From VAYN01 sp964540905 (GTDB lineage Bacteria; Actinomycetota; Thermoleophilia; Solirubrobacterales; 70-9): a DNA stretch of 64,000 nucleotides. The notes under the pieces were generated by a model that saw only the letters and a list, made by a program, of their open reading frames with translations, had not been told where the DNA came from and did no database searches. Location: contig CAZIOS010000006.1 in assembly GCA_964540905.1 (NCBI GenBank), forward strand, positions 1 to 64,000. Reading direction: 5' to 3'. This document shows positions 32,465-40,086 of the stretch, one piece after another; position 1 is the stretch's first letter, and the number at the start of each line of letters is the position of its first letter. Both the position numbers and the translations under genes were made by a program.

Positions 32465-33601
32465 CTATCGGGCCCGGGCCGATTCCGTCGCCCGGTTGCC
32501 GGCCAGCATCGCCTCTGCGATCGCGGCGGCGACGCCGTCGAACGGGAGAGCGGTCGCTCCCCCCGTGGCGCAGGCGCGGAGCCAATCGGCGACCACGCCC
32601 GGGACCTCTCGCGGCGGCGGCAGACGCAGGTCGGCGAAGCGACGGCGGGGAAGGAAGTAGACGTACTCGTTCATCGACCCGGGCAGGTAGCAGCGACCGC
32701 GCGTGCCGACGATCAGGCATCCGTTCCCGTCCCGGCGCACGTCCTCGAACAGGTCCACTGGCGGCTGGCGGCCGCCGTCGTACCAGTGCATCGTCAGCGC
32801 TCCGCCCGACTCCGTGCGGAGCTCGAATCGCAGCTGGGACCAGGGCGGGAAGCGGTCGGACGGGGCGCGCCCCCACTCTCCCTCGACCGCCAGGGGAGCG
32901 CCGCGCACCCCGAGCGCAGCGAAGGCCAGGGCGCAGTTGTGAGTGCCCAGGTCGCCGAGGGCGCCGGTGCCGAACGCCCGCCAGCCTCGCCACTGCCTGG
33001 GCAGGGTCCAGGGCCGGTAGGCCCCCTCGTAGTCGCTTGACCCGAGCCACCCCTCCCAGTCGAAGCCGTCCGGCGCCGGGGTGGGATCGGGTTCGGCCAG
33101 AGGGTCCCAGTGAGGACCCGGCCTGTCGGTCCAGGCGTGCACCTCCTCGACCTCGCCGAGCGCCCCGGCCTGGATCGCCTCGATCGCCTGCCACGCCCGG
33201 GCGTGGGCGAGTCCGTCCAGCGACACCTGGGTCCGTCGCCCGGATCCAGCGGCGGCTCGCGACATCTCGTGGACGTCGGCGATCGACGTCGCCATCGGCT
33301 TCTGGCAATGGCAATGCAGTCCGGCGGCAAGGGCGCGCAGTGCGATCGGGGCGTGCTGGTGGTCGGGGACGCTGATCGTCACCGCGTCCAGCGACCCGTC
33401 CTCGATCAGCTCCCGGTGGTCGGAGAACGTCCTCGCCTCCGGGAACAGACGAGCGGCCTCGGCGAGCGCGGCCGCATCGATATCGCAGATGGCGGCGACC
33501 TGCGCATGCCGCCCGACTTCGCGCATGTCGAAGTGTCCCTGCCCGCCGACCCCGATGCAGCCGACCCGGATCGCCACCTGGCGATCGGGCGTCTGCGGCA
33601 T
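32465..33601 (-). CDS. Gfo/Idh/MocA-family oxidoreductase
   Basis: A 378-residue NAD(P)-dependent sugar-type oxidoreductase. The Rossmann loop is VGCIGVGGQGHFDM. AVTISVPDHQHAPIALRALA and HCHCQKPMATSIADV (the EKP motif appears as QKP) follow, and the C-domain has LGDLGTHNCALAFAALGV. Members oxidise or isomerise sugars, inositols and similar polyols, acting on the cytosolic side. The QKP in place of EKP keeps the catalytic Lys. The substrate is unknown. The start is GTG or ATG near 33601 (ATG used). Confidence 0.85.
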   Translation of the reverse strand: MPQTPDRQVAIRVGCIGVGGQGHFDMREVGRHAQVAAICDIDAAALAEAARLFPEARTFSDHRELIEDGSLDAVTISVPDHQHAPIALRALAAGLHCHCQKPMATSIADVHEMSRAAAGSGRRTQVSLDGLAHARAWQAIEAIQAGALGEVEEVHAWTDRPGPHWDPLAEPDPTPAPDGFDWEGWLGSSDYEGAYRPWTLPRQWRGWRAFGTGALGDLGTHNCALAFAALGVRGAPLAVEGEWGRAPSDRFPPWSQLRFELRTESGGALTMHWYDGGRQPPVDLFEDVRRDGNGCLIVGTRGRCYLPGSMNEYVYFLPRRRFADLRLPPPREVPGVVADWLRACATGGATALPFDGVAAAIAEAMLAGNRATESARAR

Positions 33602-33636
33602 CTCAGGGGTCGGCGGGCGGGACGGGTTCCGGCCGC

Positions 33637-34050
33637 CTAGTCGAGGGCCACCACGCCGCGGATGACGCCGCGCGAGATGCCGTCGTTGTAGAGCTTGGCC
33701 TCCACCTTCGCCTCGCCCGTGGCCGCTTTGAAGTGGCGGGTGCCACCGGTGAAGGTGACGTCGACGAACGCCTCCCGGTGGTCCTGACCCTCGGGTGGCT
33801 CGGGCGTGTGTCCACTCAGCGTGGCCGCGATGAAGTCGTACGTCTCGGGAACGATGAACTGCGCCGAGCCGGTGATCCGGCCCTCGCGGTCGACCGCCCA
33901 GCGCACGGTGTTGATCTCGAGCTCCTGCTCGATGTCACCGGGGCTCGCGACCCGCTTCTGGGCGGAGGCGAAGAGATCCTCGCCGTGCTCGCCTTTACCG
34001 ACCAGCTCGAACGGTCCCTCGTACTCGTGCTCCAGCTGCAATGACGCCAT
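33637..34050 (-). CDS. Hypothetical protein of the DUF1842 locus
   Basis: A 137-residue beta-rich cytosolic protein (MASLQLEHEYEGPFELVGKG, then EQELEINTVRWAVDREGRIT, FIVPETYDFIAATLSGHTPE, EAFVDVTFTGGTRHFKAATG). The strand pattern suggests a small beta-barrel or sandwich, but I do not recognise the family. It follows the large unknown gene at 34096 by 45 bp in the same direction and is probably in its operon. The start is ATG 34050 with AGAAGGAGAGGG upstream. Confidence 0.6.
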   Translation of the reverse strand: MASLQLEHEYEGPFELVGKGEHGEDLFASAQKRVASPGDIEQELEINTVRWAVDREGRITGSAQFIVPETYDFIAATLSGHTPEPPEGQDHREAFVDVTFTGGTRHFKAATGEAKVEAKLYNDGISRGVIRGVVALD

Positions 34051-34095
34051 GGTCCCTCTCCTTCTCTCGCTGTTTCAGTGTCTTCACACTTCGGT

Positions 34096-36009
34096 TCACG
34101 AGCCGAAGCTCGCTTCTCCGGCAAACCAGAGATCAAGCTCTTCGTCCGGGGAGACGATCTGCAGGTCCGCTTCCCGGCCGCGGGTGGTCAGGTAGTAGGT
34201 GCAGGTCGCGCCGCCGTCGCCGAGGACGGTCTCGGCGCTGGTCAGCAGCCGCTCGCCGTAGCCGGCCTGGTCCGGGGGCGGCCCGTGGCCCCTCAGCACG
34301 GCGCCGTCCAGGGTCAGCTCGACGGTCGTCCCGCCGGGTCCCTCCGGCCTCACCCGGAAGCTGAGCTCGCGACCGGCGCGGCCGCGGATCTGACGCGAGG
34401 AGACGAAGTCGATGCCGCCGCCGGACGCCGGCGCGAAGGCGGCGTCGGCGAGAGCCCGAAAGCGCAGGAACGGGGTCAGCTGGGAGCCCTCGCCGGCCTC
34501 GGTGGCGCCCCCGTCCGGGAGTGGGAACTTGTAGCCCTGTGGGTAGGGGATGTGCAGCGCTCCCTCGAGGTCGAGGCTCAGCTCGTCTCCCTCGACGGCG
34601 ACTCCGCCGGAGCAGAGGTAGGCGAAGGAGTCGGTTGGCGTGCGCGGCTCCAGGAGCAGGAGCGCCAGCATCAGGTCCTGGAAGAGGTACTTGCGCAGGA
34701 CGCAGCTATGGATCCGGCCGCTGTCGACGTCGATCAGGCCGACCGACGGCTTGTATGGATCGGAGTTGAGGCTGAGATTCCGCTGCTCGTAGCCCCGCGC
34801 CGGGAAGTCGAGGTCGCCGCGCAGCCCCACCAGGCCGGGGCAGGTGCCCGGCGGCAGCAGTCGCATCAGGTCTTCGAACTTCGCCTCGTATGCGCCCGAT
34901 GGCGGAGCGAGCCGCAGCAGGAAGGGCAGCGCCCCCCCGGCGATCCTGCCGAGCTGGAGCTCGAGCTCGCCGAAAAGCGGGCTCTGCGCGCGCGCCGCGC
35001 CGCCGAGGTCGCCGCTGCGAACGTCGAAATCGTCGCCGAAGTAGGTCTCCAGCGGCAGGCAGCGCAACCGCGCCGTCGTGCTCTGGCGCTCCCGGAGCAG
35101 CGTGGCTATGTCCGAGCGCGGCCGACTCTTCTCCGCCCGGCGCGGCGGCGGCGATGGCGCCTCCTCGACGCGATCGCAGGACAGGTAGATGAATGGATGC
35201 AGCGAGGAGTTGCGAGCCGGAAACGGCGACTGGCGGCCGCGCGATGACGCGGAGCCCGGCATCGTCAACGGCTCCCCGGGCCCGAGCGGCAGGAACATCT
35301 GCGCCGCGAGGTTGAACCTCAGCCCCGCGCCCCTGGCGGCGGGCGCGAACCAGGCCAGCGCGTGGCCCGCGTGGGGCAGCCCCGGGAACAGGAGCGGCGG
35401 CGGGGAGAGGCTCGGATTGTGCGCCAGCAGCGCGCCGATCGCGGTGTTCCAGAACTCGGCGTTGAAATGGAAGTCGTAGACCCGCCCGCTCGACAGCTCG
35501 AGGCTGCCGTGCGATCGCGGTGCCGCCGCCCTCACCTCGTTCTCCGCGGTCGGCAGCTCCCAGCCGTCGGGACCGGCCAGCACGCCGTCCTCGCCCCGCA
35601 ACGGCAAGGGCTGCCCGATCGTCAACGGGACCCGACCGCCCTCGCCGCTGCCGAACCCGAGCAGGAGCTCTCCGTGCAGGCGCGAGGCGGTCAGCGCGTG
35701 TCCGCCCAGCAGCTGCGACCCCGACCAGCCGAACGGGGGGAACCCAGGCGCCAGCGGCTCCTCGTCGGCCGCGTCGACGACGCCGATGCAGTCGCCGAAG
35801 AACGAGCACCCGGGGTCGATCGCGAAGGACCACTCGCCGTCCTCGAGGTCGAAGCCGGTGAGGTCCGCCACGGCTGGCGTCAGGCCGTGGGACGGAACTC
35901 CCGGGACAGGCGTCAATCCCTCTCGCGCCCGCAAGGGATCGAATAGCGGCCCCGTGTAGAACGTCTGTATGGGCGTCTCCCGCGAGACGTCCGTCGTCAC
36001 CTCTGCCAT
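34096..36009 (-). CDS. Large protein of unknown function (637 aa)
   Basis: A 637-residue protein without signal peptide or membrane helix. It is rich in Gly, Pro and Leu with many predicted strands. It opens with MAEVTTDVSRETPIQTFYTG and contains DLTGFDLEDGEWSFAIDPGC, CIGVVDAADEEPLAPGF, FDFHFNAEFWNTAIGA-like residues, and SGRIHSCVLRKYLFQDL in the middle. I recognise no domain. I chose ATG 36009 because AGGAGT lies about 8 bases upstream; the longer frame reaches into the AT-rich promoter region. It is divergent from the DUF1842-like gene and upstream of the 33637 gene. Confidence 0.6.
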   Translation of the reverse strand: MAEVTTDVSRETPIQTFYTGPLFDPLRAREGLTPVPGVPSHGLTPAVADLTGFDLEDGEWSFAIDPGCSFFGDCIGVVDAADEEPLAPGFPPFGWSGSQLLGGHALTASRLHGELLLGFGSGEGGRVPLTIGQPLPLRGEDGVLAGPDGWELPTAENEVRAAAPRSHGSLELSSGRVYDFHFNAEFWNTAIGALLAHNPSLSPPPLLFPGLPHAGHALAWFAPAARGAGLRFNLAAQMFLPLGPGEPLTMPGSASSRGRQSPFPARNSSLHPFIYLSCDRVEEAPSPPPRRAEKSRPRSDIATLLRERQSTTARLRCLPLETYFGDDFDVRSGDLGGAARAQSPLFGELELQLGRIAGGALPFLLRLAPPSGAYEAKFEDLMRLLPPGTCPGLVGLRGDLDFPARGYEQRNLSLNSDPYKPSVGLIDVDSGRIHSCVLRKYLFQDLMLALLLLEPRTPTDSFAYLCSGGVAVEGDELSLDLEGALHIPYPQGYKFPLPDGGATEAGEGSQLTPFLRFRALADAAFAPASGGGIDFVSSRQIRGRAGRELSFRVRPEGPGGTTVELTLDGAVLRGHGPPPDQAGYGERLLTSAETVLGDGGATCTYYLTTRGREADLQIVSPDEELDLWFAGEASFGS

Positions 36010-36157
36010 CGGAGGACTCCTGTTTGCGTTGAAGTCGGTGGAATAAACTACTCCATTTTGCTGGTGATCCAAAAAACGAACAATAAGTCGATATACCTCC
36101 AATAATCAGTTAACGTGCCGGCGCGTCGCAGCCAACCGACATCAACAAGGAGAAGCA
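36010..36157. promoter_or_regulatory. AT-rich divergent promoter region
   Basis: A 148-bp gap between divergent genes, with a stretch (about 36040-36118) of only about 40% GC against a background near 70%. It contains TATA-like and A-tract segments (CCAAAAAACGAACAATAAG) and a good ribosome-binding site (AAGGAGAAGC) for the + gene. It probably holds both promoters. I could not fix exact -35/-10 pairs. Confidence 0.5.
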
Positions 36158-36550
36158 ATGGCGATTGAGCTCTATCTCGTGAAATTCGACGTCGGCAACG
36201 AGGGAATGCCCGGAGCGCCGATCCTGCACGTTTCCGCGGCGGTCGACGCGCCAACCGGCTACATCACCGGGCAGGCCGAGATCACGCAGGCGATAGCGCC
36301 CCCGGAGGGGGACATCCGAATCAGCGACCTCCACGGACGGATTCGCACGCTCTCGATCGAGCCCCCACTGCGCATCGTCACGCTCACAGGCTCTTACGTC
36401 TGCCAATTCCCGCCGCCGGCGATCGGCCAGGCCACGACACCGTTCTCAGTGACGCTCATCCTCGCGGAGGGCGAGTGGGAGGGCCGCGGCTCGTTCAGGT
36501 ATGGCAGCACCGAGGTCGACGACGTCCCCGTGGTGCCGGTGAACGCGTAG
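36158..36550 (+). CDS. DUF1842-like protein
   Basis: A 130-residue beta-rich protein. MAIELYLVKFDVGNEGMPGA, then PILHVSAAVDAPTGYITGQA and EITQAIAPPEGDIRISDLHG follow the pattern I associate with DUF1842 proteins (PGAPxLxx..VD.PTG.I.G.GEITQA..PP). No function is established for that family to my knowledge. Very strong ribosome-binding site AAGGAG. It is divergent from the 637-residue protein, and the pairing suggests that the three local genes form one functional unit. Confidence 0.6.
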   Translation: MAIELYLVKFDVGNEGMPGAPILHVSAAVDAPTGYITGQAEITQAIAPPEGDIRISDLHGRIRTLSIEPPLRIVTLTGSYVCQFPPPAIGQATTPFSVTLILAEGEWEGRGSFRYGSTEVDDVPVVPVNA

Positions 36551-36630
36551 TCGGCCTCGCCGAGGCTCGCCACTGCCGGGTACTCGACCACGACCATGGG
36601 CGGGCGCTCCTGGGCCAGCGGCTCGACCGG

Positions 36631-37023
36631 CTACCAGACGGCGACCGGCCGGGGGTGAGGATGGTCCCGGATCGCGCGATCTTTGCTGACGAGCTGAAGA
36701 TCGTTCTCGACGGCGGTTGCGTAGATGAGCCTGTCGGCGGGATCCCCCGGGAACGATGACGGCAGCGAGACGGCGGCGTGGGCAATGGCTGGGCTGATTG
36801 GAATGGTTCGCAGCTGAGCGGCGAGGCCCCGGAGCCAGGACGCGATCGGGACGCGGACGGTTATCCGCTCATGCTCGGCCAGCCAGGCCAGCTCGTACCA
36901 GGAGATCGCCGCGACGGCGAGGTCATCTGCCCGGTCGAGGGCCTCGCGCGCCGGGGCGCTGACTCGGTCGGGTTCGGCTGACCACCAATGGACTACGTGC
37001 GTGTCGAGCAGAACCGCGCTCAC
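36631..37023 (-). CDS. PIN-domain toxin (VapC-like)
   Basis: A 130-residue PIN-domain ribonuclease: VLLDTHVVHWW (first Asp), AAISWYELAWLAE (Glu), SFPGDPADRLIYATA (Asp) and NDLQLVSKDRAIRD. All acidic ligands of the metal site are present. VapC toxins cleave tRNA or rRNA until bound by the antitoxin. It starts 3 bp after the antitoxin stop, as expected for an antitoxin-toxin operon. The start is ATG 37023. Confidence 0.88.
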   Translation of the reverse strand: MSAVLLDTHVVHWWSAEPDRVSAPAREALDRADDLAVAAISWYELAWLAEHERITVRVPIASWLRGLAAQLRTIPISPAIAHAAVSLPSSFPGDPADRLIYATAVENDLQLVSKDRAIRDHPHPRPVAVW

Positions 37024-37026
37024 GTC

Positions 37027-37254
37027 TCAGGAGGCGTTCCAGGTCTCTCCGGTGGAGAACAGCTGCTCCTCGTCGACCACGGTCATCGCGACCCCCTCGA
37101 ACGATCCCTTGAGCGAGCGCGCTCCGGAGGCGGGCACGAGCCGGGCGACTGGGCGCCCGTGCCGCGTGATCTCGATTTCCTCTCCCGCGGCAGCATCGTC
37201 GAGAAGGCGAAGAATGTTTGCCTTGGCATCGGTAGCGGTTACTTGTTTAGGCAT
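37027..37254 (-). CDS. Phd/YefM-type antitoxin
   Basis: A 75-residue antitoxin: VTATDAKANILRLLDDAAAG, then EEIEITRHGRPVARLVPASG. This is the Phd/YefM fold with an N-terminal DNA-binding part and a C-terminal toxin-binding tail. It pairs with the PIN toxin 3 bp downstream. An imperfect 20-bp palindrome directly before its ATG (37255-37274) is the likely autoregulatory operator and contains TATACT, a good -10. Confidence 0.85.
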   Translation of the reverse strand: MPKQVTATDAKANILRLLDDAAAGEEIEITRHGRPVARLVPASGARSLKGSFEGVAMTVVDEEQLFSTGETWNAS

Positions 37255-37274
37255 ATGGCCAGTATAGTGACCAT
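37255..37274 (-). promoter_or_regulatory. Antitoxin operator / promoter
   Basis: On the minus strand ATGGTCACTATACTGGCCAT is symmetric at 16 of 20 positions and includes TATACT. It lies immediately upstream of the antitoxin start codon, implying a leaderless or very short leader transcript repressed by the antitoxin. Confidence 0.5.
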
Positions 37275-37415
37275 TTATCGGCCACGTCGCCTGGCCCGGC
37301 GCTTGCGACGCTCTTCTAACTCAAGCTCGAGGGCTAGCAGGCCCCGAACAAGGGCGACCGCTGCAGTGAGAATGCCGAGCACCAGGCCGATATCTGCGAG
37401 TAGCGAGAAGAACAT
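37275..37415 (-). CDS. Small single-helix membrane protein
   Basis: A 46-residue reading frame encoding MFFSLLADIGLVLGILTAAV, a hydrophobic helix of about 22 residues. It is followed by an acidic/basic amphipathic tail (LELELEERRKRRARRRGR). The composition (one membrane helix then positive-inside tail) is what a real small membrane protein looks like and unlikely by chance. Its stop codon abuts the antitoxin operator, so it lies just upstream of the vapBC pair on the same strand. It has no strong ribosome-binding site. The function is unknown. Confidence 0.4.
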   Translation of the reverse strand: MFFSLLADIGLVLGILTAAVALVRGLLALELELEERRKRRARRRGR

Positions 37416-37790
37416 CTGCGACCCGAGCCGGGAACCTCGTTGCTCTTCTCATTGCAAACCCGAGGTTTCTCCACCCGAGTTCGCCGAGATCGACTGCGCT
37501 CGCGACGCGCGGCGGGATGCAAGCGTCGCTCAGAGTGCTGGGATGGGCACAGATCCGTGCGGTCTTTGTGCCACACCCGTGCGCCCAGCGCCGTGCCCAG
37601 CCTCTCTGACCAGCGGAACCATCCCGCCGCAAAGAGGGTCGCCGCAATCCACTGGTACAAACCTCGAAGCATTCATTGACCGTACCGGAAAATCCCTCCG
37701 GTGTCGTCGTTTTTGGCAAGGGTTCAGGAAGGGCGTGGTCAAATACCGTCCGGTTAGGTCGATTGAGGTCGCAAGTCGCGACCTCATGGA
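37416..37790. other. Gap with no recognisable gene
   Basis: This 375-bp stretch has no reading frame with convincing codon bias or similarity on either strand, no tRNA and no clear hairpin. GC is lower than in the neighbours. It may be decayed DNA between toxin-antitoxin modules. Confidence 0.5.
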
Positions 37791-38267
37791 TCAGTTGCCT
37801 GCGGCGTCCAGATCCTCTAGGTCCGCGAGGTCGCGGGTTCGCCCCGCGGCTTGCTTCATCGCCTTCAGGTCCTGGATGGAGCAGACCGCGACGGTGACGC
37901 CGAAGATCTCTGCCTCGCTGGCCCGCGAACGCAGGTCCACGTAGCTCGGAACGCCGTCCAGGCCCTGGACGACGTCGAGTCGACCAAGGTCGGTTTCGAT
38001 TGCGACCTGTTCTCCGCTCGCCAGTGCCGAGGCAATCGAGATCGTGCTGCCAAGCAGGGCTTCGTCTTGCTGAACGTGGCCGCCGCAGGCAACCGCAACC
38101 TCGGCAACTCGCTTGAGGTTCTCGATGCCGGGGGCGACCACGACGTCCACGTCCTTGGTGCCTCGCACGACACCCCAGGCATTGACCGCCAAACCGCCGA
38201 CGACAACAAATTCGACATCAGCTTCGGCGAGGCGCCGCAGCAGCTCGTCGAAGGCCGGTTCGCTCAA
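37791..38267 (-). CDS. Nucleotidyltransferase-fold protein (AbiEii/MNT-like)
   Basis: A 158-residue minimal nucleotidyltransferase: LLRRLAEADVEFVVVGGLAV, NAWGVVRGTKDVDVVVAPG (the G-G/S and D-x-D motifs) and AVCSIQDLKAMKQAAGRTRD with the usual lysine. Proteins of this kind act as toxins or antitoxins (AbiE, MNT-HEPN) or uncharacterised transferases. Its start overlaps the small gene at 38264 by 4 bases (ATGA), so they form a two-gene unit. No HEPN partner is present. Confidence 0.78.
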   Translation of the reverse strand: MSEPAFDELLRRLAEADVEFVVVGGLAVNAWGVVRGTKDVDVVVAPGIENLKRVAEVAVACGGHVQQDEALLGSTISIASALASGEQVAIETDLGRLDVVQGLDGVPSYVDLRSRASEAEIFGVTVAVCSIQDLKAMKQAAGRTRDLADLEDLDAAGN

Positions 38268-38431
38268 CTGCTGCGCGCGGCTCCCGTGAACCGCATCAGC
38301 TTGTGGCTGAGGGCAATGCCCTCAGCCAGGTTCACGCTGATCGGCCGCTGTGCGTCTTCGCGCAGGCGACGAACCCGCACCGCCTCGGCGGTTTCGGCGG
38401 GGGAGGGGGTCTCCTTCTCGCGTCGCTCCAT
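38264..38431 (-). CDS. Small partner of the nucleotidyltransferase
   Basis: A 55-residue highly charged helical protein (MERREKETPSPAETAEAVRV, then REDAQRPISVNLAEGIALSH). The NLAEGIALSHKLMRFTGAAR part is the kind of short helix seen in small partners encoded just before actinobacterial nucleotidyltransferases. The start is ATG 38431 and its stop overlaps the next start. It probably acts as the cognate partner (antitoxin-like) but this is inference from position. Confidence 0.6.
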   Translation of the reverse strand: MERREKETPSPAETAEAVRVRRLREDAQRPISVNLAEGIALSHKLMRFTGAARSS

Positions 38432-38466
38432 GGCCGACCAAAGCCTAACGCCGGGCCGATTTGCAT

Positions 38467-38639
38467 CTAGTGCTTCCTCATTTTCTCTTGGATCGAGTTC
38501 AGCTCGGCTTCGTAAGCCGCGTCGGAGAGGGCTCCGGAGGCGTGGAGCTTGTCGAGCTCGATTTGGCCTCGATCGCCGAGGCGGTCGCGGCGCCGATGCC
38601 GAGGCCGGACTTGGTGCCGGCCGTGATCTGCCGGTGCAT
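38467..38639 (-). pseudogene. Frameshifted SHOCT-domain small protein
   Basis: Frame 1 reads MHRQITAGTKSGLGIGAATA from ATG 38639 and runs out of register near 38563. Restoring one base in the local T-run gives IELDKLHASGALSDAAYEAE and then LNSIQEKMRKH with a stop at 38467. That end is a clear SHOCT domain (short C-terminal oligomerisation-like helix pair). Either the gene is broken or the assembly lost one T in a homopolymer. Confidence 0.5.
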
Positions 38640-38683
38640 TCCCGCTGATCCAGATCGGTGCTCCGCCCGTAGAGGCAATGGGA

Positions 38684-38772
38684 TCTCGTCGGAATCAGTG
38701 CTGGCGAGCGGCAATCGCTAGCAGTAGGAGGATCCTTCTCCCAGGTTGGCGCCAGCACTGATTCGGGCGAGA
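38684..38772. repeat. 89-bp inverted-repeat element
   Basis: Arms 38693-38706 and 38750-38763 are a perfect 14-bp inverted repeat (AATCAGTGCTGGCG), extending with two mismatches to about 23 bp (38684-38706, 38750-38772). An inner GGAGGATCCTTCTCC segment is also symmetric. No gene lies inside; it resembles a miniature inverted-repeat element or a structured RNA. Confidence 0.55.
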
Positions 38773-38935
38773 CGCGACGGGCGCGGCCCCCTGCCCGCGC
38801 CCCTCGTGCCGCCCGCAGGGGACCCCGGACCGACCAGGCTCCGCGCGCCGGCGGCGAAGGACATCGGAGCGGGCGGCGATCGTGTCGTCGGCTCCCGCGT
38901 TGACAGCGGCCCAGGCAGGCGCGACCATCTCGCCG

Positions 38936-39316
38936 ATGGCCCAGACCCCCGTTCTCGGCGTCGAGTTCGCCAACGCCCTGGCCGCCAAGGACTTCGCCCG
39001 GATCGCCGATCTCTTCCACCCGGAGGTCGATTTCCGCGGCCTGACCCCGCGGCGGAGCTGGGAGGCCGCCGACCCCGGCTCGCTGGTCTCGGAGGTGCTG
39101 CGCCAGTGGTTCGAAGACTCCGACGAGATCGAGGCGGTCGAGCGGCTGGAGGCCGATGCCTTCGCCGACCGCGAGCGGGTCGGCTACCGGTTTCGGGTGC
39201 GGAATCCCGAGGGCCTGTTCCTGGTCGAGCAGCAGGCATTCCTGTCCGCCCGCGAGGGACGGATCGGCTGGATGCGTGTGCTCTGCTCCGGCTATCGCCC
39301 TATCGACGCGGAGTGA
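38936..39316 (+). CDS. NTF2/SnoaL-like protein
   Basis: A 126-residue cone-fold protein: MAQTPVLGVEFANALAAKDF, FARIADLFHPEVDFRGLTPR, VEQQAFLSAREGRIGWMRVL. The conserved DFRGLTPRRSWEA part and the final IGWMRVLCSGYRP strand are typical. Function cannot be assigned; small-molecule enzyme or ligand-binding roles are usual. I chose ATG 38936 because the longer version adds unrelated residues. It is convergent with the PIN toxin gene at 39332. Confidence 0.7.
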   Translation: MAQTPVLGVEFANALAAKDFARIADLFHPEVDFRGLTPRRSWEAADPGSLVSEVLRQWFEDSDEIEAVERLEADAFADRERVGYRFRVRNPEGLFLVEQQAFLSAREGRIGWMRVLCSGYRPIDAE

Positions 39317-39331
39317 CGGTCCGATTGCGCC

Positions 39332-39703
39332 TCAATATGGCGCGCGAAGCCCCTCGAACATCGGGAAGTGCTTGAGGTTGAGCGTCGCCAGGCTGGCATC
39401 GACCTGTTCGGCGGTGGCGGCGATCGCGAGGTCGGCGACGCCAATGCCAGGGTGGCTGCGCCGCCAGCGGCGTCCGAGCTCGCCGGCGCGGCGCGCGGCG
39501 GCCTCGCTCACCGGGACCCAGGCGATCAGCGCGAACAACCTGTCCGCGGCCTTCCGCTCCGAGGAGCGCAGGCCCTGGATCACCTCGATGCGGCTGATCT
39601 CCGAGCACCACGGGCGATCGGGCAAGCTGGCCAGATACTCGGTCGCCGGCGCCGAGTCGCGAAGGTGATCGACGAGGACGCTGGTGTCGAGGACGACACT
39701 CAA
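39332..39703 (-). CDS. PIN-domain toxin (VapC-like)
   Basis: A 123-residue PIN domain: VVLDTSVLVDHL, EISRIEVIQGLRS, GIGVADLAIAATAE and LATLNLKHFPMFEGL. The four acidic positions are intact. The start is TTG 39703, overlapping the stop of the ribbon-helix-helix antitoxin gene by two bases, so translation is coupled. It is a second, unrelated toxin-antitoxin pair in this 3-kb stretch. Confidence 0.86.
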   Translation of the reverse strand: MSVVLDTSVLVDHLRDSAPATEYLASLPDRPWCSEISRIEVIQGLRSSERKAADRLFALIAWVPVSEAAARRAGELGRRWRRSHPGIGVADLAIAATAEQVDASLATLNLKHFPMFEGLRAPY

Positions 39704-39972
39704 GGCTCGAGTCGCGACAGGCGCGCGGCATCGTCGCGGCGCAGGTCCTCGACGTACTCGGCACCCTCTTCGAGGTAGGGCGCGATGCCGGCGGTCCCCT
39801 CGATCGCCTTCCTCCACTGCGCTTGCCAGGCCGCGGCGTCCCGCTCCTCCCGGGAGAGGTAGACGTCGACCGCACGGCGGATCACCATCGAGCGCGAGGT
39901 TCCCTCCGCCGCCGCGCGCCGATCGAGGCGAGCGGTTTGGTCGTCATCGAGGTAGATCTGCGTTCTGTTCAC
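39700..39972 (-). CDS. Ribbon-helix-helix antitoxin
   Basis: A 90-residue protein starting MNRTQIYLDDDQTARLDRRA, the beta-strand plus first helix of an RHH (CopG/Arc-type) DNA-binding domain. SRSMVIRRAVDVYLSREERD follows, and the C-terminal tail contacts the toxin. A perfect 6-bp-arm palindrome (ATGTAT-AAGC-ATACAT) lies at 39974-39989 directly upstream, the likely autoregulatory operator. Confidence 0.85.
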   Translation of the reverse strand: MNRTQIYLDDDQTARLDRRAAAEGTSRSMVIRRAVDVYLSREERDAAAWQAQWRKAIEGTAGIAPYLEEGAEYVEDLRRDDAARLSRLEP

Positions 39973-39973
39973 G

Positions 39974-39989
39974 ATGTATAAGCATACAT
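39974..39989 (-). promoter_or_regulatory. Operator of the RHH-PIN module
   Basis: ATGTAT-AAGC-ATACAT, a perfect inverted repeat 2 bp upstream of the antitoxin ATG in an otherwise GC-rich background. Spacing of the half-sites (10 bp centre to centre) fits an RHH dimer pair. Confidence 0.6.
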
Positions 39990-40086
39990 TGCTCGAATCG
40001 CATGCCGAAGATCGTCGACTGCCGTGGCCTGTGCTGCGGCGGCTTGCGGCCGCATCGGCTAGGATCGCCGCCTTCCGCCGGTCCCT

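Noticed and set aside
36394..36597. Possible small gene on - overlapping the DUF1842-like gene
   Set aside because: Low-complexity Thr/Ser run mirrors the + gene; no homology I can recognise.
37334..37672. Open frame of about 112 codons on - in the TA strip
   Set aside because: No codon bias, no ribosome-binding site and odd Cys/Arg composition.
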